Assembly: GCF_009917385.1 (NCBI RefSeq)
Contig: NZ_QWLJ01000008.1
Location: 1-64,000 of the forward strand
Origin: Roseburia sp. 1XD42-34
GTDB lineage: Bacteria; Bacillota; Bacilli; Bacillales; Amphibacillaceae
Length of the DNA: 64,000 bases
Direction: 5' to 3'
The position numbers were made by a program, and so were the translations under genes. This document shows positions 18,230 through 27,952 of this stretch, one piece after another. The notes below the pieces were generated by a model, which was given only the letters and a program-made list of their open reading frames with translations, was not told where the DNA came from and did not search any database. Position 1 is the first letter of the stretch; each line of letters begins with the position of its first letter.

Positions 18230-19321
18230 ATGGCAAAGGGACAGCTCGTTTTAGAGACAGGGGAAATATTTACCGGAGATTGGATTGGGTATATGGAGGA
18301 AGGTGTTGGAGAGCTTGTTTTTAATACAAGTATGACTGGTTATCAAGAAATGTTAACGGACCCTTCGTACGCTGGGCAAATTGTAACCTTAACATACCCT
18401 GTCGTTGGGAATTATGGAATGAATGTGAATGATTCCGAAAGTTACCGCTTACAAGTTGCAGGTGTTATTTTGAATGACGTCTGTGACGAACCGAGTCATT
18501 ATCTACTGCAAACTACTTTTACGGAAGCATTAAAAAAGCATGCTATTCCTGGCTTGAAAAATGTGGATACGAGGGCACTCGTTGCTTTGATCAGGAAATA
18601 TGGAACGGTAAAGGGGAGATTGGTGTTAGAGAAAGTTTTTCCAGATTACAAACATGAATTTACGGTGCCAAGTGTAAAGGAGTTAATCCAGGAAGTAGCA
18701 GTAAAGTCTCCAACCCAAATGGGCGAGGGGAACTATCATATTGTCCTTCTGGATTTTGGTTATAAAAAATCGATTGTAACAGCTCTGCTTGATCTAGGGT
18801 GTCAGGTAACGGTAGTTCCTTATCACTATACCGTAAAAGCAATTAAAGCATTACAGCCAGATGGTATCATGATAAGTAATGGTCCGGGCAACCCTAGCGA
18901 GCTTCAGATCTATTTTCCGCATATAAAAGCAATGACGGAGGCTTATCCAACATTAGGGATTTGCTTAGGACATCAGCTCATTGCTTTGGCACACGGTGCA
19001 GAAACCGAAAAATTGCCATTTGGACACCGTGGATCAAACCATCCGATAAAAGACGTGCAAACAGGTAAAATAAGTATGACTGCACAAAACCATGGCTATG
19101 TGGTAAAAAAAGAAAGTGTAAGTAGCGATGTTTTTCAGGTAATTTATGAACATGTCCATGACCAATCGGTTGAAGGGATGAAACACAAACACTTACCGAT
19201 TACTACTGTTCAATTTCATCCAGAAGCTCACCCCGGACCAAGCGATACGGCACATATTTTGTCCGATTTTGTACAGCAAGTCAAACTGCTAAAGGAAGAA
19301 TGCTTATGGGGAAAAGTTTAA
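18230..19321 (+). CDS. carA: Carbamoyl phosphate synthase, small (glutaminase) subunit
   Basis: It hydrolyses glutamine and passes ammonia to CarB for carbamoyl phosphate synthesis. The 363-residue protein has the N-terminal CPSase small-chain domain (GVGELVFNTSMTGYQEML). The class I amidotransferase domain has its nucleophile near Cys245 (LGICLGHQL) and the His/Glu pair in VQFHPEA. AGAGGTGAAAG lies upstream of the start. No pyr genes are nearby and the promoter carries ARG-box-like sites, so this is probably the arginine-pathway enzyme. It overlaps carB. Confidence 0.93.
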   Translation: MAKGQLVLETGEIFTGDWIGYMEEGVGELVFNTSMTGYQEMLTDPSYAGQIVTLTYPVVGNYGMNVNDSESYRLQVAGVILNDVCDEPSHYLLQTTFTEALKKHAIPGLKNVDTRALVALIRKYGTVKGRLVLEKVFPDYKHEFTVPSVKELIQEVAVKSPTQMGEGNYHIVLLDFGYKKSIVTALLDLGCQVTVVPYHYTVKAIKALQPDGIMISNGPGNPSELQIYFPHIKAMTEAYPTLGICLGHQLIALAHGAETEKLPFGHRGSNHPIKDVQTGKISMTAQNHGYVVKKESVSSDVFQVIYEHVHDQSVEGMKHKHLPITTVQFHPEAHPGPSDTAHILSDFVQQVKLLKEECLWGKV

Positions 19322-22300
19322 GTAAAGTGCTGGTGATAGGTTCTGGACCAATCGTCATTGGGCAAGCTGCTGAATTTGATTATGCAGGAACACAAGCATG
19401 TTTAGCGCTGAAGGAAGAGGGAATCGAAGTTATTTTAGTAAATAATAACCCAGCAACCATCATGACGGATAAAGCGAGTGCTCATCGCGTTTATTTGGAA
19501 GCTGTAACGGTAGATAACTTGGAAAAGATTATTGCTAAGGAAAGGCCGGATGGGTTAATTGGTACACTTGGAGGACAGACCGGATTAAATATAACGATGG
19601 CACTACACGATAAAGGTATTCTTGCCAGGTATCATGTAAAAGTACTTGGAACGGAAGTAGAATCCATTCAAAAAGGAGAAAGCAGAGAAGCATTCCGCCA
19701 ATTAATGCTCGATATGAATGAACCAGTTTCTCCGTCACAAGTAGTCGAAGATATTCAAGCAGGAACCGCATTTGCAAAGAAAATAGGTTTTCCTGTTATT
19801 CTACGTCCGGCATATACACTGGGAGGAGAGGGGGGAGGCTTTGCTTCCAATGAAACAGAACTTATAAAGCGATTAGAGAATGCTTTAGAGCTTAGTCCTA
19901 TACGCCAAGTACTTGTAGAAAAAAGTATCAAAGGTTGGAAGGAAATTGAATACGAAGTCATGCGGGATGCAAGCGATACATGTGTGATTGTTTGTAATAT
20001 GGAGAATTTGGATCCGGTTGGGGTACATACAGGCGATTCCATCGTAACGGCTCCTTCACAAACTTTAACAGATACACAGTATCAGATGTTGCGCACCGCT
20101 TCGCTAAAAGTGATTCGTGCATTGAAGATAATCGGAGGATGCAATATTCAGTTTGCTTTAGATCCAACATCAAATAACTATTACATTATTGAGGTGAACC
20201 CAAGAGTAAGTAGATCCTCAGCACTCGCATCCAAAGCGACAGGTTATCCGATAGCACGTGTGGCAACGAAATGTGCCCTTGGCTATCGTTTGGATGAAAT
20301 TGTAAACCCGATTACAGAGACGACCTCGGCTGCGTTTGAACCTGCACTGGACTACGTTGTCGTAAAGCTGCCACGTTTTCCGTTTGATAAGTTTACGGAA
20401 GCTGACCGTACACTAGGGACGCAAATGAAAGCAACCGGGGAAGTGATGGCAATTGACCGCACATTCGAGGGCGCACTCAACAAAGCGGTCCGTTCATTAG
20501 AGATGAATGTAGAGGGCTTACATTTACCTGGATTCACCAACATATCGGATGTAGCTTTACGGAGATGGATAGAAGAGCCTAATGATGTGCGGCTATTTGC
20601 ACTCACTGAAGCGATAAACCGTGACTGGTCTCTAGAAGAACTACATCTCATCACGAAAATCGATTCTTGGTTTTTAGCTAAAATGGAGCGAATTTTAGCT
20701 TTAGAAAAACGATTGGCAACCTATACCATCTCTAATATCCCGAAACCTTTATTACTACAAGCAAAACGGTTTAATATTAGTGATAAGCAGATTGCTAGGA
20801 TAATAGGCACGAAGCCAAATGAATTAAGGAACAAATATAAGCGATTACAAATAAAACCTGTATATAAATTAGTGGACACCTGCGCTGGAGAATTTGCTGC
20901 TGCAACACCATATTATTATTCAACGTGGCATGGACAAGATGAAATGAGAGTAAACCACGGAAAGCGAAAGGTATTAATTCTTGGCTCTGGGCCGATACGG
21001 ATTGGTCAAGGAGTCGAATTTGACTATTGCTCTGTACATGCTGCCTTAGCGGTGAAACAACTTGGATATGAAGCAATTATCGTCAATAATAACCCAGAAA
21101 CGGTTAGCACTGATTATTCAGTTGCAGATAAGTTATATTTTGAACCATTAGCGCTAGAAGATATTCTACAAATTATTGCGAAAGAAAAGGTAGTAGGAGT
21201 ACTTATTCAGTTTGGTGGCCAAACAGCAGTCAATCTGGTAACAGAACTCGAACAAGAGGGTATTCACGTTTATGGAACAACACCAAAACATATTGCTCAA
21301 ATGGAGGAGAGGGACCAGTTTTATCAGTTATTGGATGAAGGTTCCATTCCACATATGAAGGGATATATGGTTCAGCATAGTGGGCAATTAGATGAAGCCT
21401 CGGAGCAACTTGGTTTTCCAGTATTAATTCGACCCTCTTATGTGATCGGAGGACAGTCCATGTTTATTACCTATAATAAGGAAGAACTTGAAAATTATGT
21501 CATGCGTATTCAAGCGGATACGAATGACGATTGCTGGCCGTTGTTAATTGATTCGTATCTTCCAGGTAAAGAATGTGAAGTGGATGTAATTAGTGACGGG
21601 AAAAACATCCTTATCCCAGGTATTTTGGAACATATTGAAAAGGCTGGTGTGCATTCAGGAGATAGCTTGGCGATCTTTCCACCTATTACTCTATCGGATA
21701 CAGAAAAACAGCAGATCGTATCAATTGCTACCAAAATTGCTCGTTCCGTCCCAATTGTCGGCATGATGAATATTCAATTCATCTTATATGAAGAAGAAGT
21801 ATATGTATTGGAAGTGAATCCGCGCGCTTCACGTACGGTTCCTATTATGAGTAAAATGACAGATCTACCCATGGTGAAGTGGGCTGTTCAAGTGCAGCTT
21901 GGATATGCTTTAGAGGAAATTACAACAGAAACGAATCTATGTCAAGAAACTCCATTTTTCACCGTAAAAGTACCAGTTTTTTCTGCTGGAAAGTTAAGAG
22001 GCGTTGATCATGTATTAGGTCCAGAAATGAAGTCTACGGGAGAATTCATTGCTATTTCTTATCAACAGGAAGAAGTGTTAACTAAAATTGCCGCTTTCTT
22101 TTTTGACCAAACAAAGACGTATAAAAATCTCACTATGCTCGTATCTATTGCAGATCGTATGAAGACAAGCAGTCTTAAAACGATTCAATCAGCCAGTGAA
22201 GCTGGTATTTCCTTACTGGCAACGAAAGGAACAGCTCGTTTTTTAAACGCAAAAGGTATTTCCGTTAAACGTGTGATCCATAACCGAGATGACCTTACAG

Positions 22301-22530
22301 ATACTTTGGATTCATATCTGCCTGACATGATTCTGAACCTTCCAGAACAAGGTAGAAACGTGAACAGTTTTGGCTTTCATCTTCGAGAGTGGGCAGTTCG
22401 TTATCAAATTCCTTGCTTTACAAACTTGGAAACTTTTGAAGCAATCGTGTTAAAAACAATATCGGCGTGTGACAGTTTGCCAATATTGGCGTTGCAAGAC
22501 TATCATGCAACACCATTCAAGAAAACTTAA
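19306..22530 (+). CDS. carB: Carbamoyl phosphate synthase, large subunit
   Basis: It makes carbamoyl phosphate from bicarbonate, two ATP and ammonia. The 1074-residue protein keeps the duplicated architecture: two ATP-grasp halves, each opening with a GSGPI-IGQ-EFDY motif (near residues 13 and 557). A C-terminal MGS-like allosteric domain follows (from about residue 940). ATG 19300 leaves one base after AAAGGAAG, whereas ATG 19306 leaves seven, so 19306 is chosen. It overlaps carA by 16 bases. The length is closer to PyrAB (about 1070) than to the shorter arginine-specific B. subtilis CarB, so the pathway assignment rests on context. Confidence 0.93.
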   Translation: MGKSLSKVLVIGSGPIVIGQAAEFDYAGTQACLALKEEGIEVILVNNNPATIMTDKASAHRVYLEAVTVDNLEKIIAKERPDGLIGTLGGQTGLNITMALHDKGILARYHVKVLGTEVESIQKGESREAFRQLMLDMNEPVSPSQVVEDIQAGTAFAKKIGFPVILRPAYTLGGEGGGFASNETELIKRLENALELSPIRQVLVEKSIKGWKEIEYEVMRDASDTCVIVCNMENLDPVGVHTGDSIVTAPSQTLTDTQYQMLRTASLKVIRALKIIGGCNIQFALDPTSNNYYIIEVNPRVSRSSALASKATGYPIARVATKCALGYRLDEIVNPITETTSAAFEPALDYVVVKLPRFPFDKFTEADRTLGTQMKATGEVMAIDRTFEGALNKAVRSLEMNVEGLHLPGFTNISDVALRRWIEEPNDVRLFALTEAINRDWSLEELHLITKIDSWFLAKMERILALEKRLATYTISNIPKPLLLQAKRFNISDKQIARIIGTKPNELRNKYKRLQIKPVYKLVDTCAGEFAAATPYYYSTWHGQDEMRVNHGKRKVLILGSGPIRIGQGVEFDYCSVHAALAVKQLGYEAIIVNNNPETVSTDYSVADKLYFEPLALEDILQIIAKEKVVGVLIQFGGQTAVNLVTELEQEGIHVYGTTPKHIAQMEERDQFYQLLDEGSIPHMKGYMVQHSGQLDEASEQLGFPVLIRPSYVIGGQSMFITYNKEELENYVMRIQADTNDDCWPLLIDSYLPGKECEVDVISDGKNILIPGILEHIEKAGVHSGDSLAIFPPITLSDTEKQQIVSIATKIARSVPIVGMMNIQFILYEEEVYVLEVNPRASRTVPIMSKMTDLPMVKWAVQVQLGYALEEITTETNLCQETPFFTVKVPVFSAGKLRGVDHVLGPEMKSTGEFIAISYQQEEVLTKIAAFFFDQTKTYKNLTMLVSIADRMKTSSLKTIQSASEAGISLLATKGTARFLNAKGISVKRVIHNRDDLTDTLDSYLPDMILNLPEQGRNVNSFGFHLREWAVRYQIPCFTNLETFEAIVLKTISACDSLPILALQDYHATPFKKT

Positions 22531-22545
22531 ACGAGCTGATCATTT

Positions 22546-22728
22546 TAATCCTATATAAGGTGCTGGTTCTGTAAGACTCCCGCTTCAAGAGCTGGATGAT
22601 CTATACTGCAACAAGTCTAAGTGGAGATAACAGCACTTAAATCTCCTATTTCGTAAGAGGTCTTTAGCTCATACTCTTGAACTACTAACTACCAGTGGGG
22701 GATAAATGAACCCCCACTGATGATTGAA
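22546..22728 (+). repeat. Structured repeat family B, copy 5
   Basis: Begins CCTATATAAGGTGCTGG and includes AAGTCTAAGTGGAGATAACA and the CAGTGGGGG/CCCCCACTG hairpin. It follows carB, and with the next stretch it fills 386 bases without a gene. Confidence 0.8.
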
Positions 22729-22916
22729 ATGGTCGAGAGTTGATCGCAGCATCAGCTCTCGATTTAGTTAACGCATGTAACTGGCAGTATGATCTTTTCC
22801 TTCCGTACGCGGTGAATTCTAGGAAAAATAGCTGGAGATCCAACTGTAAAAGGGCCTGAACCATTAGTGGAAGGGGAAAGGACTCCCACTAATAAGAGAT
22901 GTGGACTGTATGCCGA
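22729..22916 (+). repeat. Tail sequence after repeat B copy 5
   Basis: A hairpin (TCGAGAGTTGAT/ATCAGCTCTCGA) is followed by a segment (GTAACTGGCAGTATGATC and onward) similar to the tail after B copy 7 at 36725-36785. A third weak hairpin, ATTAGTGG/CCACTAAT, follows. Confidence 0.45.
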
Positions 22917-24917
22917 TTATAGATAAGTATTAAACCACCTCATCATATGGTTTAAACGTTCGATTCGCATGTCAGGATTTCCGCTCCTGCTTAATTCGTG
23001 GTTTGCGTGCTGGAAGCGCACGAATTCCACCTCTTTTTTCAGGTGTTTTAAGGTAATAAACAACTGCTCGCCTTGCTCAATCGGACAACGATAGTCCAAT
23101 TCACCATGTAGAATAAGCAAGGGTGTTTCGATTTCAGCAGCATATTTTAATGGCGAGAACTCCCAAAGTTTTGCTGGATCATCTAATAGGTTCACTCCAT
23201 GCTCCCACTCGGTAAAGAAGAAGCCAATATCACTTACACCATAAAAGCTAAGCCAATTAGAGATAGAACGCTGGGTTACAGCCGCTTTAAAACGATTCGT
23301 ATGACCAACAATCCAATTGGTCATAAATCCGCCATAACTCCCACCTGTAACGCCCAGACGTTGTTCATCAATAAAGCTATATTGATGGATAGCATAGTCT
23401 ACAGCTGCCATGAGATCACGATAATCGCCACCCCCATAATCACCTCTGCATGCATTGACAAATGCCTGGCCGTATCCGTGACTCCCCCGTGGGTTAGTAT
23501 ACAAAACGACATAGCCTTTTGCTGCAAGGAGCTGCATTTCAAAGAAAAATGTCTGCCCATACATAGCATGGGGACCGCCGTGAATTTCTAAGATGGTTGG
23601 ATATTTTTTCCCTTCTGTAAAGCCATATGGGCGTAACAGCCAACCTTGAACTTCCCAATTATCTTCCGTCTGGATCCGCAATTCTTCTGGTTCTTGAAGG
23701 TCTACTTCCCTAAGAAATGTACGATTATTATCGGTCAAGGGTTCAAGCGTGCCATCTTCCAGTAAGAGATAAAATTCACCTGGATTTGTCGGGCAACTTA
23801 TCCCCAGGATGAAGGAATGACTGTATTGGTCATAGGAAAATCCAAAAATATGATTGTTTTGTTTATAAATGACTTCGTTACCACCATCAATAGAAGCTGC
23901 GTGAAGTTCTGTAGCCCCTTGATCTGTTGCAATAAAGAAAATCTTTGAACTATCTTCATTCCAAACAGGTCCTGATTCTGATTCGCCAAGCCGTGTATCA
24001 CCGATCATGGCATCACCAAGCTCCACATCCCAGTCTTCGCTCAAGCAGGTTCTCTCTTTCGTTTTTATGTCAAATACGTAAAGCTCAGTAAGGGATGCCC
24101 CTTTATAGGCAAACTCATGTCCAAAGCTAGCGATTTTATTGCCATCTGGAGAAAAAACGGCTTTATCGTAAGTGCCTTTTCCATTTGTAAGCTTGCTCGT
24201 TGCTTTTGTCATTAAATGGAGACAGTAAAGATCATTATTTAATTCATAATCCGCATTATCGGTTAAATTAGCTGCGTATAGTAGCGTTGTCCCATCAGGG
24301 GAAATATCCTGAAGGACATGGTCAGCATCTGCGTCTGTTAGTTGGTTTAATGCTTCATCGTCGATTGTTAACATGATAATCTGGGCTCGCTTTTGATCAT
24401 GAAAGCCTCTTGCATCAGATTTATATGTCATACGATTGACGATCAATGGTTGCTTTTGCTTCTGGTCTTTTTCTTTTTGCTCTTCCTCTTTGGTAGGCTC
24501 TTTTTGGTTATGTATATCATCGTCATGTTCGAGGAAAGCAGTAAAGAATACATGTTTCCCATCTTTAGACCAGATTGGATTTGTGGCGCCATGGCGAAAC
24601 GTCGTCAATTGTTTTGCCTCACCACCGTCTGTATGGATTAACCATAGTTGTGGGCGTCCGCTTCTAGTAGATTGAAAGACAGCTCGCTTCCCATCAGGAG
24701 AAAACCGTAGATTGCTATTTTTAGATGCATGAAAAGTCCAAGGGGTAGCATGCTTATCTGTTAGACTTTGGTACATTAGCTGTGATTCATACTCATGTTG
24801 ATCATTAATGGTTGTCACTGTGTACGTAAACGCCTGACCATCTGGTGTGAATTGTGGATCACTAGCGACGTGAAGTTGCAACATATCATCTACTTGCAGT
24901 GCTCGTTTAAGACTCAT
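22917..24917 (-). CDS. S9-family prolyl oligopeptidase-type peptidase (YuxL-like)
   Basis: A cytosolic serine peptidase of the acylaminoacyl-peptidase/dipeptidyl-peptidase class, 666 residues, close in length to B. subtilis YuxL. The N-terminal two-thirds is a beta-propeller with repeated SPDG motifs (FSPDGKRA, ISPDGTT, FSPDGNK). The C-terminal alpha/beta-hydrolase domain has GGSYGGFM with nucleophile Ser527, Asp608 (ELDYRC) and His640 (ANHELS). The start is supported by GGAGGG 6 bases upstream. An acidic and lysine-rich loop near residue 145 (KEEEQKEKDQKQKQ) looks like a surface insertion. It is monocistronic. Confidence 0.9.
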   Translation of the reverse strand: MSLKRALQVDDMLQLHVASDPQFTPDGQAFTYTVTTINDQHEYESQLMYQSLTDKHATPWTFHASKNSNLRFSPDGKRAVFQSTRSGRPQLWLIHTDGGEAKQLTTFRHGATNPIWSKDGKHVFFTAFLEHDDDIHNQKEPTKEEEQKEKDQKQKQPLIVNRMTYKSDARGFHDQKRAQIIMLTIDDEALNQLTDADADHVLQDISPDGTTLLYAANLTDNADYELNNDLYCLHLMTKATSKLTNGKGTYDKAVFSPDGNKIASFGHEFAYKGASLTELYVFDIKTKERTCLSEDWDVELGDAMIGDTRLGESESGPVWNEDSSKIFFIATDQGATELHAASIDGGNEVIYKQNNHIFGFSYDQYSHSFILGISCPTNPGEFYLLLEDGTLEPLTDNNRTFLREVDLQEPEELRIQTEDNWEVQGWLLRPYGFTEGKKYPTILEIHGGPHAMYGQTFFFEMQLLAAKGYVVLYTNPRGSHGYGQAFVNACRGDYGGGDYRDLMAAVDYAIHQYSFIDEQRLGVTGGSYGGFMTNWIVGHTNRFKAAVTQRSISNWLSFYGVSDIGFFFTEWEHGVNLLDDPAKLWEFSPLKYAAEIETPLLILHGELDYRCPIEQGEQLFITLKHLKKEVEFVRFQHANHELSRSGNPDMRIERLNHMMRWFNTYL

Positions 24918-25046
24918 AGGAAAACCCTCCTTGATAAATATGTAATCATAGTTTAAACTATTTCGACACGCGAATCAATTAGGAAGTGAGAGATAATTTA
25001 GATTTTTCAATCGCTTGCAATTGCAATGGTTCATGTATCACAAATA

Positions 25047-25726
25047 TTAGCTAAGTTTTTGGAGGAATTTTCGTAACTGGGTTCTGTTTTTGAAAACAAG
25101 CTGTCGTTTGTCTGGGTAATTCGCTAGGCGCTCGTAGATGTGTGGAGTTTTCTGTTTATTAAATTTGCGAATCCATTGAAAGAATTCCAAATCCAGTTTT
25201 TCCGGGCAGCCTTCCGTTAAGTCAGGACGTGTTCTTTTATGGTATTGCATTCTCCGCTTGGTAATTCCATACAAGCAACGAATGGTGGAAAAGTGTAAAA
25301 GGATGATAGTGTCAGCTTCTTTCAAACGTATATCCATCGATGCTCCGTAATTGCCGTCCATAATCCAAGCGTCTTTTTCCAACAGGAAATTATAAAATTT
25401 TGCAGCTGTGGATAAACTTACTAAGTTATTTAGCCACGTCCGGCTCCAGCACCCAGCAACTAGGCGACTTCACGTCGGCATACTCCTGTTGCAGGAGCAT
25501 GATTCCTAAAACTTTAGTTGCTTCGTTCCAGTCGCTACGTTGCTAAACAAGCGCCTTGCGCCTTTGTTCTTTCTTTAATAAGTTTTTCCCGTTTTATCGG
25601 AACCCAGCCAGGTTGCCAAAAAATGGTGTCCATATGATAAACGGGTATACCTAAAAGGTCACTTAATTTCCTGGCTAATGTTGATTTTCTTGATCCAGGG
25701 CTGCCAATAATCACTATCTTTTTCAC
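25047..25726 (-). pseudogene. Topology-modulation-type P-loop kinase, interrupted by repeat A
   Basis: Two pieces of one small nucleotide-kinase-like gene lie on the same strand. The N-terminal piece (from 25726) has the P-loop, HMDTIFWQPGW and KREKLIKE. The C-terminal piece (about 25385 down to 25047) has DAWIMDGNYG, TRPDLTEGCPEKLD and the family's usual end. Repeat A copy 4 lies between them and adds stop codons. Removing the repeat together with one copy of a flanking TTTG repeat rejoins the pieces in frame as a protein of about 171 residues, the family's normal length. The P-loop reads GSPGSRKST where GSGKS is expected, so the invariant Gly is Arg. The gene is almost certainly inactive. 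Confidence 0.82.
25385..25570 (+). repeat. Dispersed repeat family A, copy 4 (inside a gene)
   Basis: Left end GGAAATTATAAAATTTTGC; core TTAGCCACGTCCGGCTCC; right end TTGCTAAAC followed by GCGCCTTTGTTCTTTC. It separates the two halves of the kinase gene. TTTG is repeated at 25399-25402 and 25563-25566, but because other copies share the bases around the first TTTG the exact insertion ends are uncertain. Confidence 0.85.
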
Positions 25727-25972
25727 TATGCAGACCTCCTAGAGATAAAGTGGGGGAGATGTATATAAAAATAAAATTGGTTCTGATTTTGTTCTACTAT
25801 CGGTAAGCATAAAAATTTGGGATTTATAGTAGAAGAAAAACTACGAATATCGAAAAAACTGATTTTAACAAAAAATGATGAAGGTAGACAGCTTATGTAA
25901 GATGCAAGAAGCGCTTTACCAAGCCATACGTTGCAAGTAATCAGCTATTTGATTAGTAAGACCTGAGAAAAT

Positions 25973-26010
25973 AAACGACAGTTCACATTATTTCAAGTGA
26001 GCTGTCGTTT
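25973..26010 (-). terminator. Terminator of acsA
   Basis: Arms AAACGACAGTTCAC and GTGAGCTGTCGTTT pair with one G-U, with a 10-base loop, about 105 bases after the acsA stop. T-rich flanks on both sides make it usable in both directions. Confidence 0.7.
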
Positions 26011-26114
26011 TCAGTTTTAAAGTTTTTAAGCAAGGAGCAGTGAGATAAAGTACTAGCTCCTTAAGGTAGTAGTCCATAACCAGCGTACGGGCTTCTAATT
26101 TTGCTTAAATATCT

Positions 26115-27839
26115 TTATTTTTCCATTGTTGAAAGGTCGCCTGCTGGCAAATCAAGTTCCCATGCTTTTAAGACCCGACGCATAATCTTTCCGCTTCTTG
26201 TTTTCGGTAAAAAGTCGCGAATTTCTATTTCCCTAGGAGCAGCATGAGCAGCAAGCCCCTCTTTAACAAATTGGCGGAGTTCTTGTTCTAGATTTTCTGT
26301 TTGTTCAAAGCCATCTCGTAGAGCAACGAACGCTTTAACTATTTCACCACGTACTGGATCTGGTTTTCCAATCACAGCAGCCTCAGCAACTGCAGGATGT
26401 TCAATAAGCTTACTCTCTACCTCAAACGGTCCGACTCGTTCTCCTGATGTCATAATGACATCGTCATCTCGTCCTTGGAACCAAATATAACCGTCTTCAT
26501 CCATGGAGGCTAAATCCCCGGAAATATACCAGCCTTCTAGTGCAAAATATTCTTTCCATTTTTCTTCGTTTTTCCATATTCGCCGCATCATGGATGGCCA
26601 AGCTGTTTTAATACATAAACGACCCATTTGACCCCTTGGAACTTCATTGCCATCCCCATCTAAAATAGCTGCTTCTATACCTGGAAATGGCTTTCCCATA
26701 GAACCAGGTTTTATGTTCATAGTCGGGTAATTGGAAATCAAAATACCTCCTGTTTCTGTCATCCACCAATGATCATGTATATCGAGACCATAAACTTTTC
26801 TTCCCCAGTAAATCACTTCTGCATTGAGCGGTTCTCCAACACTTAAAATATGTCTCAATGAGCTAAGGTCATAGTTTTGGATGAGTTCATCGCCAACAGC
26901 CATCAACCTACGAAAAGCTGTAGGTGCACTATACCAAATGGTCACTCGGTATTTTTCAATAGTAGAATACCAGTCTTCAGGGGTAAATCTCCCGCCACGG
27001 ATAACACTGGATGCGCCATTGAGCCATGGCCCAAATATTCCGTAAGATGTCCCCGTTACCCACCCTGGATCAGCTGTACACCAATAAACATCATCTTCTT
27101 TTAAATCTAATACCCATTTGGCAGTTTGGTATTGTTGGATCATCGCATTATGAACATGCAACACCCCTTTTGGTTTACCAGTAGACCCAGATGTATAATG
27201 AAGAATCATCCCATCTTCACGATCCATCCATTCAATATCCAGTTTACGAGATGATTTTTTCATCTCCGTTTCATAATGGTGGAAGCTGGTATGTTGCGTG
27301 TTTTCAGGAACATCACCATCACCAATTAAGATGATATCTTTTAAATGGGGTAGTTTTTCATATGGAACACGTGACAGTAGCTCGGATGTCGTTATTAGTG
27401 CAGTAGCCTCACTATTTTCTAAACGATCGTGCACTGCTTGTTCCATGAATGCTTCAAACAAGGGTCCTGCAATTGCGCCAATCTTTAGAATTCCAAAGAC
27501 GCTAATATAGGTTTCAGGTTGGCGTGGTAAGAACAGAAATACTCGAGCTCCTTTTTGGACACCTATTTTTTTTAGTACATTTCCAAATTTGTTGGATAAA
27601 TATTTTAAATCTTGAAACGTATATTTTTCATCGCGTGTCAAATCACTATAATATAAGGCAACTTTGTTTTTCCGCCATGATTCAGCGTGACGATCGATTG
27701 CCTCATATGCCATATTAACTTTTCCTGTTTGGTACCAAGAGAACGTTTTTTCTACTTCTTTCCAAGAAAAACTTGCACATGCTTCCTCATAACTAGGCAT
27801 ATTTGGTTTTTCATGTAAAGAAGCAACTGCTTTATTCAT
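26115..27839 (-). CDS. acsA: Acetyl-CoA synthetase (AMP-forming)
   Basis: It activates acetate to acetyl-CoA through acetyl-AMP, feeding exogenous acetate into metabolism. The 574-residue protein matches B. subtilis AcsA in length. It shows the P-loop motif YTSGSTGKPKGV, the adenylate motif WWMTETGG, the hinge region YISGDLASMDEDGY and the C-terminal catalytic lysine in RSGKIMRR, which is the usual target of acetylation control. GGGAGG precedes the start. It lies directly downstream of a sodium-solute symporter of the acetate type, with a TTAACT/TATGAT promoter possible in the 113-base gap. The arrangement indicates a joint acetate uptake and activation unit. Confidence 0.93.
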   Translation of the reverse strand: MNKAVASLHEKPNMPSYEEACASFSWKEVEKTFSWYQTGKVNMAYEAIDRHAESWRKNKVALYYSDLTRDEKYTFQDLKYLSNKFGNVLKKIGVQKGARVFLFLPRQPETYISVFGILKIGAIAGPLFEAFMEQAVHDRLENSEATALITTSELLSRVPYEKLPHLKDIILIGDGDVPENTQHTSFHHYETEMKKSSRKLDIEWMDREDGMILHYTSGSTGKPKGVLHVHNAMIQQYQTAKWVLDLKEDDVYWCTADPGWVTGTSYGIFGPWLNGASSVIRGGRFTPEDWYSTIEKYRVTIWYSAPTAFRRLMAVGDELIQNYDLSSLRHILSVGEPLNAEVIYWGRKVYGLDIHDHWWMTETGGILISNYPTMNIKPGSMGKPFPGIEAAILDGDGNEVPRGQMGRLCIKTAWPSMMRRIWKNEEKWKEYFALEGWYISGDLASMDEDGYIWFQGRDDDVIMTSGERVGPFEVESKLIEHPAVAEAAVIGKPDPVRGEIVKAFVALRDGFEQTENLEQELRQFVKEGLAAHAAPREIEIRDFLPKTRSGKIMRRVLKAWELDLPAGDLSTMEK

Positions 27840-27952
27840 ACGAATCCCTCCCGTAAGATATCATTTTTCGTAATTATATCTTTATATAAAATAATGTATG
27901 CGGATCATACCACATATGATGTGCTAGTTAATAGAATAATATTATTCTTCCA

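Noticed and set aside
25535..25726. A 63-codon gene with a P-loop taken as an independent small protein
   Set aside because: It is the 5' half of a kinase gene and its last codons are read from repeat A.
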